Assembly (NCBI RefSeq): GCF_032921865.1
Contig: NZ_CP136684.1
Location: forward strand, 3,445,001-3,509,000
Direction of reading: 5' to 3'
From: Thalassospira lucentensis
Lineage (GTDB): Bacteria > Pseudomonadota > Alphaproteobacteria > Rhodospirillales > Thalassospiraceae
DNA length: 64,000 nt
The notes below the pieces were generated by a model. The model was not told where the DNA came from and did not search any database. It saw only the letters and a list, made by a program, of their open reading frames with translations. This document shows, piece after piece, positions 51,263 to 60,228 of the stretch (the stretch's first letter is position 1; the number at the start of each line of letters is the position of its first letter). The position numbers and the translations under genes are program-made.

Positions 51263-53689
51263 GTGGCGATACGATCCTTGTCTGAACTTGGCGAGATGTT
51301 CCGGTTTGCAATCGACCTGTTTGAAACGGGTCAACTGGCGGAGGCTGAAAGCGCCTGCCGCAAGATGACGCTTGCCTATCCGCAGGCGGCAGAAGCCATG
51401 CATCTGGCCGGTCTGGTTGCCATGAAACAGGGTAATGGTGATATCGCAGCCGAACGTATGGGCCGCGCTGCAATAGCCGATGCCAATAACGCCGAAATCC
51501 AGCATGACCATGCGCAGGCCCTGAAAGCGGTCGGCAAGCTGCGCGAGGCCGTCGGTGCCTTCAAGCGCGCGATTTGCCTATGCCCGGATTCCCCGGCACT
51601 TTATTGCAATATCGCCAATACCTATCGCCAGCTTGATGAACTTGAACTGGCGCATGAAAACTACATGCTGGCTCTTCGTCTGGCACCCGATGTTGCCGAA
51701 ATTCATGCCAACCTTGGTGCCTGCCAATATGCCATGGGTGATATCGCAGGCGCAGAGGCATCCTGCACAACCGCACTGAAACTGCGTGACGATATCGTCA
51801 ACGCGCTGGTTTTGATGGGGCAGATCAGGCTGGATCAGGGACGGACGGTTTCCGCATCCGAGCCGCTTTTGCGTGCCCTTGAACTGCAACCCGGGCATCA
51901 GCGTGCCCTGACGGCTTATGGCGATGCGCTTTTCCGACTGGGCCAGTTCGCCGGGGCGCTGCATTGCCTGCGCCAGGTGCTGGCACTTGATCCACAGGAT
52001 GCGGGGGCGCGGCGCACGCTGGCACTGCTGTATTTGCGGACCGGGCAGGGGACCGAGGCCATTGGCGCGTTGGAAGCACTTTTGCGCGCAAATCCAGAAG
52101 ACCCCGAACTTCTTTTGATGATGGGCGAGGCATTAAGCCTTGCCGGGCGCCATAGCGAAGCCGTGGAACGGTTCGGTGCCGCGATTGGTGCGGGAGGTGG
52201 GGATGATGCCGTCTTCCGGCTGGCTGTCGAACTCGCAGAAGAAGGCGATGCGGCATCCGCCCAATCGGTTCTGCAAAACGCAATAGATCGCAAGATTGCC
52301 ATTGGGGACAACACGGCGCTGTTCAGAACAGCCCGTCGGCTGCTTTTTGCCCCGGTTCCTGCCGATCTGGCGGCACAGAATGACGAAGTTGTTCGTGATC
52401 TTCTCGACGATACGCTGGATGATGACGATCTCGACCTTGATCTTGGCCAAAGCGACCTGATTGATCCGATCACCCTGACACGGTTCCCGCCGGTATGGCG
52501 TGCGGCGCTTCGCCCCGAAGGCGATGCGCAATTGCGCGCGGTTGGTCATTATTGGGAACGGCTGGTTTCTGGTTATGACGTGCCCCATGTCGCGGCGCGG
52601 GCCCGATCAAAGGGCGGCAAGGTCCGGCTTGGCGTTGTATCGGCCAATATGCGCGATAACGGTATTGGCCGATGGATTGCGGGGCTGGTCCGTGCGATTG
52701 ACCGCGATCGGTTTGATATCACGGTGATCCGTCCGCCACTGGGCGAGGATGACATAACCGCGCGCATAGATGCCGAGGCCGATCTGGTGGTGCCATTGCC
52801 GCTTGATCCGTTGCATTCGGCCCGGGTGATTGCGGGCCTTGACCTTGACGTTTTGCATTATGTCGATCCGCAGGCGGATGCCTATACCATGTTGCTGGCA
52901 AGCTGGCGGTTGGCTCCGTTGCAGATTGCCGGTGGCGGAATTGCCGCGACGACCGGGCTTTCAAATATTGACTGTCACCTGATTGCCGAGGATTGGGAAA
53001 CGGCGGGCGGTGAAACCCGCTTTAGCGAGGAATTGATCCGTCTGCCCGGATTGTTTGTCAATGCAACAAGACCGGATGAAATTAAGCTGTCGCCGGGCGA
53101 TCTGCAGCGCCGCTGGCGCATTGACCAGGACCGGAATACGTATCTTTGTCCGCAGCCGCTTGATGTTCTGACGGCTGATTTTGATCCGCTGATTGCCGAA
53201 ATTCTGCGTCTTGATGAAACTGCCGAACTTCTGTTGATCGCACCCGAACGTGATAGCTGGGACGCAGCATGGGGGCGGCGTTTTGCGGTCAATTATGCCG
53301 ATGTTGCCGGACGTATGCGGTTTGTTTCGGTTCACAGCCGTGCCGATCTTCATTCGTTGCTATGTGCGGTGGATGTCGTTCTTGAAAGCCCGGCATGGAA
53401 TGATGCGATGCTGGCATTTGATTGTCTTGGCCTTGGTGTGCCGCTGGTGACCTTGCCGGGCAAGGGGGCGCGATCACGGCGCAGCCATACCTGTTATCGC
53501 CAGATTTCTGTGTTTGATTGTGTTGCCTATCATTCAGCTGACTATGTTGAAACCGCGCTGACGCTGGCGATGGATAAACGACGGCGTTCGGTCGTTTCAC
53601 AGGCCATCCGCAACCGCGCGCATGTCCTGTTCGGGCAGCGGTCTTCCTTTGATTCTTACATGAACTTCCTTGAAGATCGCACGGCGTAA
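51263..53689 (+). CDS. TPR protein with OGT-like (SPINDLY) glycosyltransferase domain
   Basis: 808 residues from GTG 51263 (ATG 51296 is an alternative; neither has a strong ribosome binding site). At least nine TPR units fill about 15-340 (for example ALYCNIANTYRQLDELELAHENYMLALRLAPDVAEIHANLGACQYAMGDIAGAE). An acidic linker (DDTLDDDDLDLDLGQ) leads to a GT41-like two-lobed domain (about 440-800: LGVVSANMRDNGIGRWIAGLVRAIDRDRFDITVI, LDVLHYVDPQADAYTMLLASWRLAPLQIAGGGIAATTG). The canonical catalytic residues of human OGT cannot be confirmed by eye, so activity is uncertain. In bacteria such proteins often glycosylate flagellin or surface proteins. Confidence 0.82.
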   Translation: MAIRSLSELGEMFRFAIDLFETGQLAEAESACRKMTLAYPQAAEAMHLAGLVAMKQGNGDIAAERMGRAAIADANNAEIQHDHAQALKAVGKLREAVGAFKRAICLCPDSPALYCNIANTYRQLDELELAHENYMLALRLAPDVAEIHANLGACQYAMGDIAGAEASCTTALKLRDDIVNALVLMGQIRLDQGRTVSASEPLLRALELQPGHQRALTAYGDALFRLGQFAGALHCLRQVLALDPQDAGARRTLALLYLRTGQGTEAIGALEALLRANPEDPELLLMMGEALSLAGRHSEAVERFGAAIGAGGGDDAVFRLAVELAEEGDAASAQSVLQNAIDRKIAIGDNTALFRTARRLLFAPVPADLAAQNDEVVRDLLDDTLDDDDLDLDLGQSDLIDPITLTRFPPVWRAALRPEGDAQLRAVGHYWERLVSGYDVPHVAARARSKGGKVRLGVVSANMRDNGIGRWIAGLVRAIDRDRFDITVIRPPLGEDDITARIDAEADLVVPLPLDPLHSARVIAGLDLDVLHYVDPQADAYTMLLASWRLAPLQIAGGGIAATTGLSNIDCHLIAEDWETAGGETRFSEELIRLPGLFVNATRPDEIKLSPGDLQRRWRIDQDRNTYLCPQPLDVLTADFDPLIAEILRLDETAELLLIAPERDSWDAAWGRRFAVNYADVAGRMRFVSVHSRADLHSLLCAVDVVLESPAWNDAMLAFDCLGLGVPLVTLPGKGARSRRSHTCYRQISVFDCVAYHSADYVETALTLAMDKRRRSVVSQAIRNRAHVLFGQRSSFDSYMNFLEDRTA

Positions 53690-53721
53690 GCCGGGTAGCA
53701 TGCCAGATTGCAAAAATGCAA

Positions 53722-53745
53722 AAAGCCGGGTAACTGCCCGGCTTT
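53722..53745. terminator. terminator between the TPR and UspA genes
   Basis: 9-bp stem AAAGCCGGG / CCCGGCTTT with a 6-nt loop, located between two convergent genes. Confidence 0.8.
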
Positions 53746-53768
53746 AGTGTGTCTTATGCGTCTTTTGA

Positions 53769-54275
53769 TCAGCTCAGCGCGTCGATATCGGCTTCTGACA
53801 GGGCGGCGGGGACGATGGTCAATGGCAGGCGCAACTGACCGACCACATCCCGATTGGTCAGTGCCGTGATCAGCGGGCCGGGGCCATCGCTGTTGGTGCC
53901 GGCTGCCAGAACCAGAATGGAAATCTGTTCTTCTTCGTCCAGAACCTTGAGTAGTTCGTCCTTGAGACGACCCTCGCGGATGAACAGAAGCGGCATGGAT
54001 CCGGTTTGTTCATGCACATAGGCCGCAAGCTCGTTGATACGGTTTTCGGCGTCTTCGCGCGCTTCTTCCTGCATCAGATCGCCAACAGCCATCCAGTGCT
54101 GAAATTCGGCTGGCTGGATCACGCTTAGCAATGCGACGCGTCCGCCGGTGTGCTGTGCACGGCGGCAGGCATATCGAAGCGCCTTGGTCATTTCGTCACT
54201 GTCGTCGACCACAACAAGGAACGTGCGATCCGTGGTGGCAGCGCGCAGTTCTCGGTCGGCATCAAATGAATTCAT
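53769..54275 (-). CDS. universal stress protein family (UspA-like)
   Basis: 168 residues from ATG 54275, preceded by AGGACGAC; the upstream frame to 54344 is not family sequence. Core FLVVVDDSDEMTKALRYACRRAQHTGGRVALLSVIQPAEFQHW and EEQISILVLAAGTNSDGPGPLITALTNRDVVGQLRLPLTIVPAAL, where the G-x2-G-x9-G-S/T ATP motif is degenerate. Function: stress tolerance, ATP binding unclear. Confidence 0.87.
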   Translation of the reverse strand: MNSFDADRELRAATTDRTFLVVVDDSDEMTKALRYACRRAQHTGGRVALLSVIQPAEFQHWMAVGDLMQEEAREDAENRINELAAYVHEQTGSMPLLFIREGRLKDELLKVLDEEEQISILVLAAGTNSDGPGPLITALTNRDVVGQLRLPLTIVPAALSEADIDALS

Positions 54276-54514
54276 GTCGTCCTGCCCTGAATGAAAACGG
54301 GTTCCGAATGTCTTGCGCCAACTTGCGGGGCGAGGCGCTGTCACACCGGATCAGCAAAGTTTGCCGTAACTTAAGGACCGTTTCCAAGTTATTTTTCAAG
54401 CATCCCGGCAAAGAAATTATCTTTACGCAACTGCAAAACATGATGGTGCATGTGCGAAAACATTGCCCGGACAAGGACGCTTCGCAATCGTTCAATCAAC
54501 GATTGAAGGTCAGA

Positions 54515-55273
54515 TTACCTTTTGCGGAACATGACGCTTGCTGTCCATCCGGCGGCGACGGCAATGATCACGGCGATGATACCGTAAAGCGCGGAATAGC
54601 GATGTGCGAAGTCATAAACTTCGGCGCTGACGCCGGTTTTGGATACGACCAGCGGCGTTGTCTTGACGCTGGCAATGCGACCGTCCCGGATCAGATAGAC
54701 ATTGATGGTGTATGTACCGGTCGGGGTATTGGCCGGAAAATGGATGTCGGTTCGAAACAGCTGATTGGACAGGAAGCTGATTTTTGCCGGTCGCTGGTTG
54801 AAAAGGCCCGCTGCACGCATGTTTCGCAACAGGGCATCACGGTAATCGCTGCTGTTGCGATCCTTGTCATCGATTTCGGTCACAAAGCGCTGATGTTCAA
54901 GCCCGATACGGTAATCATTGTAAAGCTGTGAATTGGCGATGATTTCCATCGGCCGGTTCGACGCGCTGGCATAATAGGCAGGCACATTGCGGAAAGTGGC
55001 ACTTTCGCTGTTGACCCAGATGCCGACTTTGCGTTCCTTGCGCCGCACGACCATATCCTGATCGGGGCCCCTGACCGTGACGATCACATCGCCTTCGTTT
55101 TGCACCGCGCCAAACAAAAGCACGTCGGTTCCGGTGAAGCCGGTGGTGATGGCAACAAGATGGTTGGAAAGATCAACAACCAGCGCATCGGCGTGTGCCC
55201 GGTCCTGTCCGGCCACGGCAAGCACCGCCAAGGTGGCAAGCAGTGTGCGGATGATCGCGCCCGATTTGTGCAT
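54515..55273 (-). CDS. TIGR02186-family periplasmic/membrane protein
   Basis: 252 residues from ATG 55273, following GGAG. Signal peptide of about 28 residues, a periplasmic domain (LVVDLSNHLVAITTGFTGTDVLLFGAVQNEGDVIVTVRGPDQDMVVRRKERKVGIWVN) and one C-terminal membrane helix (ALYGIIAVIIAVAAGWTASVMF) with a basic tail, which is exactly the alphaproteobacterial TIGR02186 layout. The start overlaps the TauE/SafE stop by one base (TAATG), so the two are coupled. Probably an accessory subunit of the sulfur-anion exporter. Confidence 0.9.
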   Translation of the reverse strand: MHKSGAIIRTLLATLAVLAVAGQDRAHADALVVDLSNHLVAITTGFTGTDVLLFGAVQNEGDVIVTVRGPDQDMVVRRKERKVGIWVNSESATFRNVPAYYASASNRPMEIIANSQLYNDYRIGLEHQRFVTEIDDKDRNSSDYRDALLRNMRAAGLFNQRPAKISFLSNQLFRTDIHFPANTPTGTYTINVYLIRDGRIASVKTTPLVVSKTGVSAEVYDFAHRYSALYGIIAVIIAVAAGWTASVMFRKR

Positions 55274-56196
55274 TACAAATTCTCCGGCGCGATGGAATAA
55301 AGTTCGGTTGGCGTGATTACGAGATCGAACAGAAGTTTCAGGCAAACCGAAAGAACCAGAAGCCCCAACATTGCCCGCAAATGTTCCGCCTTAAGGCGCG
55401 ATCCGAATTGTGCGCCGAATTGTGCCCCGATGACGCCGCCGATCAACAGCAGGATGGCAAGGGCAACATCAACGGTTTGCGTCTGAATGGATTGCAGGAA
55501 AGTAACGTTGGCGGTCACGAAAATGATCTGGAACAGCGATGTCCCGATAACCACACTGGTCGGCATGCCAAGGATATAAATCATCGCCGGAACCATCACA
55601 AAGCCACCGCCAACCCCCATCAGAGCGGTCAGAAGCCCGACAAAGAAGCCGACAAGAAGCGGCAGCAAGGCGCTGATATAAAGCCCGGAGCGGTAAAACC
55701 GCATTTTAAGGGGCAGGCCATGGACAAAGCTGTGCTGGTGTTTCTTGGTGCGACGGAATGGCCCGCCGCGGCGCCGGGTGCGGAAAATGGCACGCGATGC
55801 CTCGATCAGCATCATGCCGCCGATGATCCCCAAAAAGATCACATAGCAAAGCGAAATGACCAGATCAATTTGTCCGAGGGAACGTAACCATGCGAAAACC
55901 CAGACGCCAATTGTGGACCCGGCTATACCACCCGCCAGAAGGACAAGGCCCATTTTCAGGTCGACGTTACCGCGTCGCCAATGGGCAAAAACGCCAGAAA
56001 CCGAAGATGCAACAATCTGGTTCGCAGCAGTTGCAACCGATACAGCAGGGGGGATACCATAGAAAATCAAAAGCGGCGTGATCAAAAATCCGCCGCCAAC
56101 CCCGAACAACCCGGACAAAAATCCGACGCCGCCGCCTAGCCCCAGTATCAGAAAAATGTTTACCGACATCTCGGCAATAGGCAAATAGATTTGCAT
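55273..56196 (-). CDS. TauE/SafE-family sulfite/sulfur-compound exporter
   Basis: 307 residues with eight hydrophobic helices in two repeated halves, each with a G-x-GGGF motif (GLFGVGGGFLITPLLIFYGIPP and GLLTALMGVGGGFVMVPAMIYILGMP). It is expected to export sulfite, sulfoacetate or a related anion. It couples to the TIGR02186 gene and is divergent from a TusA-like gene 118 bp away, forming a small sulfur module. Confidence 0.92.
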   Translation of the reverse strand: MQIYLPIAEMSVNIFLILGLGGGVGFLSGLFGVGGGFLITPLLIFYGIPPAVSVATAANQIVASSVSGVFAHWRRGNVDLKMGLVLLAGGIAGSTIGVWVFAWLRSLGQIDLVISLCYVIFLGIIGGMMLIEASRAIFRTRRRGGPFRRTKKHQHSFVHGLPLKMRFYRSGLYISALLPLLVGFFVGLLTALMGVGGGFVMVPAMIYILGMPTSVVIGTSLFQIIFVTANVTFLQSIQTQTVDVALAILLLIGGVIGAQFGAQFGSRLKAEHLRAMLGLLVLSVCLKLLFDLVITPTELYSIAPENL

Positions 56197-56314
56197 CGCA
56201 GGCGGGCATCAGCGTTTGATTGATTCTGAGAAATCAGTCTAACATATTGTGCAAATGCAACAATCGCCAATTCACTGATTGGCCGGGATAATCCGATTTT
56301 TTGTAAGGTTTTTC

Positions 56315-56569
56315 ATGTCGCTTACTCCAGAAGATCCCTTTGACCTTGTTCTTGATGCCCGTGGATTGATTTGTCCGATGCCGGTGCTGAAGGCAAAAAA
56401 GGCATTGCGCGATGTGCCTGCAGGCGGTGTGCTTAAGGTTTTGGCGACCGATCCAGGCTCGGTCGCAGATATGAAATCCTTTTGCGAAATGACCGGCAAC
56501 CTCCTGTTGTCATCGACACAGGAAAATGATGTGTTTATCTATCATATTGAGCATCTGGCCGCGAAATAA
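56315..56569 (+). CDS. TusA-like sulfur carrier protein
   Basis: 84 residues from ATG 56315 after AAGG (an upstream in-frame start at 56279 adds 12 residues). Cys20-Pro-x-Pro (LDARGLICPMPVLKAKKAL) marks the TusA/YeeD/SirA fold with the sulfur-accepting cysteine. VLKVLATDPGSVADMKSFCEMTGNLLLSS is the second half. It relays sulfane sulfur between enzymes. The divergent TauE/SafE gene gives the genomic context. Confidence 0.92.
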   Translation: MSLTPEDPFDLVLDARGLICPMPVLKAKKALRDVPAGGVLKVLATDPGSVADMKSFCEMTGNLLLSSTQENDVFIYHIEHLAAK

Positions 56570-56599
56570 CCAGAACAAGCGCGTCCATCACGTCCGGAA

Positions 56600-57121
56600 A
56601 TGAAAGTTGCCGCCATGTCTGCCTCATCCTCGACCCTGCAGTGGGTGCATTGCGCCTTTGACGAGATGACACCGCTTCAGGTCCATGACCTGTTGCGATT
56701 GCGGCAACAGATTTTCATCATCGAACAGGAATGCATTTTCCCCGAGATCGACGGGCTTGATCCGCTTTGTCAGCATGTTCTGGGATTGCTGGACGGCAAG
56801 GTTGTTGCCGCTGCGCGCATTGTGGCACCGGGTATCGATCCCGATCATTCCGCACAGGGGCAGCATCCAGCGATCGGCCGTGTCGTTGCCAGCCCCGATT
56901 TGCGTGGCCAGGGTATCGGCCGTAAACTGATGTTGCAGGCCATCGCGTCCTGCCACGATACCTTTGCGGGCAGGGGGATTTTCCTGAATGCCCAGCTTTA
57001 TCTCAAAAACTTTTACGAGGCGCTGGGCTTCATGCAGTTCGGCGAAGCCTTCTATGAAGATGGTATCGCCCATATTTCAATGCTGCGCTCGCCCGATAGC
57101 AGGCAGGATCAACTGCACTGA
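56600..57121 (+). CDS. GNAT acetyltransferase, ElaA-like
   Basis: 173 residues (an ATG five codons in, at 56615, is also possible). The opening LQWVHCAFDEMTPLQVHDLLRLRQQIFIIEQECIFPEIDGLD and HPAIGRVVASPDLRGQGIGRKLMLQAI (acetyl-CoA loop RGQGIG) match ElaA. Substrate unknown. Likely co-transcribed with tusA, 30 bp upstream; convergent with the DUF2336 gene with no gap. Confidence 0.9.
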   Translation: MKVAAMSASSSTLQWVHCAFDEMTPLQVHDLLRLRQQIFIIEQECIFPEIDGLDPLCQHVLGLLDGKVVAAARIVAPGIDPDHSAQGQHPAIGRVVASPDLRGQGIGRKLMLQAIASCHDTFAGRGIFLNAQLYLKNFYEALGFMQFGEAFYEDGIAHISMLRSPDSRQDQLH

Positions 57122-58492
57122 TCAGCGCAGCCCGACCGTTGCCATGCCGGTAAAGAATTCAAGCTGCCATTTCATGTCTTCTTCGCTGAGCGGATAGTCG
57201 TTGCCACGCGGATTAAGCGTCTGCCCGGGCGGGACATGCCCAAGCTTGACCTGAATCTTCACGGCTAGTTCGGCCGGAAGTCCGGCCTTCCATGCCAGCG
57301 ATACGACACCTTTGGCCGAATGGGTGTTAAGGACTTTGGTTACGGCTTCTGGCGGAATACCGGCAAGGACTGCAAGGGCCGCACGCGCAAACTTGACATC
57401 GTTGGCTGCCAACGCCTTGGCAACTTCCTTATCGGTCAGTTTGCCTTTGCTATGCAGGGCCAATGCCTTTTCATAAGAAGATTCTTCTTCCTCGCTCGTC
57501 GCTGCGGCCTCGGCACCACCGGACTTGGCCGCCGCTTTCTGTTCTGCCTGCTTCTGCTTGGCCTTGCGGGTTTCAACCGGTGCATCTTCGCGTTTGTCGA
57601 ACTCGCCAGATGAAATGCGTCGATTGACGACTTCGCGCACCGCGTCGAGCTGTTCCTTTTTCAGATCCTTGCGCCGTTCCAGCACGCCGATCAGGTTTTC
57701 AGCTACAAAACGTGCCAGTTTACCTGCTGCCGTTGGTGGCAGTTGCGGGCGTTCAACCAATGGCTTGTGCCATTCCGGATAATCCGGCGCACGATCAATA
57801 AGCTGATCAAGGGTTTCTTCGCGGATTTGTGCCGACTTGTTGCCCAGAAGATGCGAAATCGCATCCTTGTCGCTACTGGCGGCAATCGCATCGGCAAGTT
57901 TTTCACCAACATTGCGACGACGCGAGATAAAGCTAAGCGATCCCCTTCCCGAACTGCCCTCGATGATTTCCAGAAGATCGGTTTCCGTCAGAACCGGCGA
58001 ATATTGCAGGACCGGTCCGCAGACGACACTTTCGGTATCGCGCGCCAGCTGCTGGATGATCGGCTGTGGCGCGTTGGCGATATCCTTGAGCGTTTCCGAA
58101 ATAACCTGGCGGACATGGACGGCCTGATCGCGGGCAAGCTTGTCCAGCGCTTCATAGGTCATCCGGCGCAGTTTATCGGTTTCATTCGGTGTCAGCCCAG
58201 CCGAAAGATTGGCAATCTTTTCGGCAAGGCTTCCACGAACGCTGTCGTCCTTGTCATCGGTTAGCAGGACGTCGGCTTGCACAGGAGTGGCATGGTTTGC
58301 TGCAATATGGCGCCGCACCTGGGAATCTGCATCACTTGCAAGGTAATACAGAATTTCCGGTTTGGTATCATGACGTTGCGCCAGCACGCCGCGAACATTC
58401 GCATCCGGGCTGGCGGCCATGTCTTTGGCTTCATCATACGTGATCGGGGTTTCCCGACGTTTGGTGAAGACCCGCTGCAAAAAACCCTTCAT
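57122..58492 (-). CDS. DUF2336 repeat protein
   Basis: 456 residues, all-helical. The DUF2336 region (about 20-330) shows HEAT-like helical repeats with ADSQVRRHIAANHAT, DDSVRGSLAEKIANLS and AVHVRQVISETLKDIAN. An Ala/Lys/Glu-rich charged linker (about 320-345) precedes a C-terminal domain ending in EEDMKWQLEFF. DUF2336 proteins in alphaproteobacteria often sit with c-di-GMP genes. The start overlaps the stop of the GGDEF gene by four bases, the third gene of an EAL-GGDEF-DUF2336 operon. Confidence 0.87.
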   Translation of the reverse strand: MKGFLQRVFTKRRETPITYDEAKDMAASPDANVRGVLAQRHDTKPEILYYLASDADSQVRRHIAANHATPVQADVLLTDDKDDSVRGSLAEKIANLSAGLTPNETDKLRRMTYEALDKLARDQAVHVRQVISETLKDIANAPQPIIQQLARDTESVVCGPVLQYSPVLTETDLLEIIEGSSGRGSLSFISRRRNVGEKLADAIAASSDKDAISHLLGNKSAQIREETLDQLIDRAPDYPEWHKPLVERPQLPPTAAGKLARFVAENLIGVLERRKDLKKEQLDAVREVVNRRISSGEFDKREDAPVETRKAKQKQAEQKAAAKSGGAEAAATSEEEESSYEKALALHSKGKLTDKEVAKALAANDVKFARAALAVLAGIPPEAVTKVLNTHSAKGVVSLAWKAGLPAELAVKIQVKLGHVPPGQTLNPRGNDYPLSEEDMKWQLEFFTGMATVGLR

Positions 58493-60228
58493 AGGGGCGT
58501 CTCCTGATCTTCTATTCTTGCCGGACCGTTCGATCCGGGAGGGGCGGCGATGCCGAAACTGCCTTTGCCGTGTTTTTTGACCTGATACATGGTCTGATCG
58601 GCACGAAGCACAAGCTGTTCAAGCGGTTCTTTCGAGCCGGCATCACGCACGGCAATGCCCACTGAAATACCAAGCGGACGATCCTTGCTACCGGAAAACG
58701 ACGACAAGGTGGCGCTCTTGTCAAGCAGGATGCGCGCGCGTTGCGATGCGGTTGCCATATCCGCCCCGTCGAGCCAGACCACGAATTCATCGCCGCCAAG
58801 GCGCGCGACAAGATCAATCGGGCGGGTATTGTCCAAAAGGATGCGGGCCAGCGCCAGAATGGCCTGATCCCCGGTCTGATGACCATGGACGTCATTGACC
58901 AGCTTGAAATTGTCCATGTCGACATACATCAGGGCCGCAGGCATGTCATCATGCACAAGGCGGGCGTGGCGGCGGCCCAATTCGTCGAAGAAGGCGCGCC
59001 GGTTCAAAAGCCCGGTAAGACCATCGGTTCGCGACAGGGTAACGATCCGGTCATGTTGGGCTGCCTGTTCAATCGCGATCCCGATCTGGTCCGATACTTC
59101 GGACATGATGGCGCGTTCGCCCTCGTTAGGTGCTGGGTGATCGGCATTGAAGATAAATATAACCGCGCCATTCACCTGTTGATGATAATGGCAACGCTGG
59201 GCCAGAACGCGATAATTCTCGATTTCGGCTTCAAATACCTCATCGGTGTTGCCAAGCTGATTCAATGCCTGTTTGGCAATCGGATCAAGGTCTTCGGGGC
59301 CGTGACATGCGACCACCTCGATCCTGTCGGTTTCCTCGTTGCGGCGAAAAATGGCGCAGCCAGCGCAGGCCAGGGCCCGGGCGCTGGCATCTGCCGCACC
59401 TTTAAGCACAAGGGTCGGGTCGATTTCATCGCGCATGGTGCGCACAATATAGGTCATCAACCGGTCGCGGTTTCGTGCCGTGGCGACTTCGCTTTCGCGC
59501 CGGCGCTGTTCGGTGATGTCATGGGCAAGGCCGCGCGTACCGGTCCAGCGACCGTCGCGCGTATATACCGGGGTCGATGAAACGGCGAGGCAGGCAGCAT
59601 TGCCATTGGCCCGTCTGAGCCAGATCGGTACATCGCGAACGGCCTTCTGGCTGCGAAAAACAATTTCGCTGTCCTGATCCGCAGTATCCAAAAGGAAATC
59701 AAGTGGCGAGCGACCAACAAGTTCATCGGCCTTGTAACCGAGAGCACCACGCGGCGAGACAAAAATGAAATTGCCGGTATCGTCGGTTTCCCAGGCAAAG
59801 GCGGATGATACCTCGACGATGTCACGATAGCGCTGCCGCGAGTCAATCAGCGCATCGCGCAGATTGCGATCCATACTGACGTCGCGCGGTAAAAGCAGGA
59901 CCCGGTCATCTGCCATCGGCAATGCCGTCAGTTCAAGCGTTGCCGTACCGCGCTGTACCTCGAAGGTCAGGAGTTCGACAACCCCGCCCGGCGTTGTGAT
60001 GGCGCGCAAAACCAGCTTGTTTATTTCTGGAAACAGACCGTCACGAATGCCTTCGGCGAAGCTTCGGGCATTTTTATTGGCAAACAGGGGGGTGCCGTTC
60101 TTGTCCATGACCATGACTGGTGCCTCGGCATCGGCCATGGTCTGCGGATCAAGAATGAAACCCTGATCTGATGTCATATCGTTATATGCGGACATTTCCT
60201 TGTCGGCATCCTTGTGATGCTGTTTCAT
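58489..60228 (-). CDS. PAS-GAF-GGDEF diguanylate cyclase
   Basis: 579 residues. A degenerate N-terminal PAS (about 30-130), a second PAS (about 135-260, AFAWETDDTGNFIFVSPRGALGYKADELVGR), a GAF-like domain (about 270-400) and GGDEF (about 405-555) with DGLTGLLNRRAFF and LARLGGDEF. Full catalytic motif: active diguanylate cyclase likely. Start and stop overlap both neighbours by four bases. The stop abuts DUF2336. No membrane helix; a cytoplasmic sensor. Confidence 0.92.
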   Translation of the reverse strand: MKQHHKDADKEMSAYNDMTSDQGFILDPQTMADAEAPVMVMDKNGTPLFANKNARSFAEGIRDGLFPEINKLVLRAITTPGGVVELLTFEVQRGTATLELTALPMADDRVLLLPRDVSMDRNLRDALIDSRQRYRDIVEVSSAFAWETDDTGNFIFVSPRGALGYKADELVGRSPLDFLLDTADQDSEIVFRSQKAVRDVPIWLRRANGNAACLAVSSTPVYTRDGRWTGTRGLAHDITEQRRRESEVATARNRDRLMTYIVRTMRDEIDPTLVLKGAADASARALACAGCAIFRRNEETDRIEVVACHGPEDLDPIAKQALNQLGNTDEVFEAEIENYRVLAQRCHYHQQVNGAVIFIFNADHPAPNEGERAIMSEVSDQIGIAIEQAAQHDRIVTLSRTDGLTGLLNRRAFFDELGRRHARLVHDDMPAALMYVDMDNFKLVNDVHGHQTGDQAILALARILLDNTRPIDLVARLGGDEFVVWLDGADMATASQRARILLDKSATLSSFSGSKDRPLGISVGIAVRDAGSKEPLEQLVLRADQTMYQVKKHGKGSFGIAAPPGSNGPARIEDQETPL

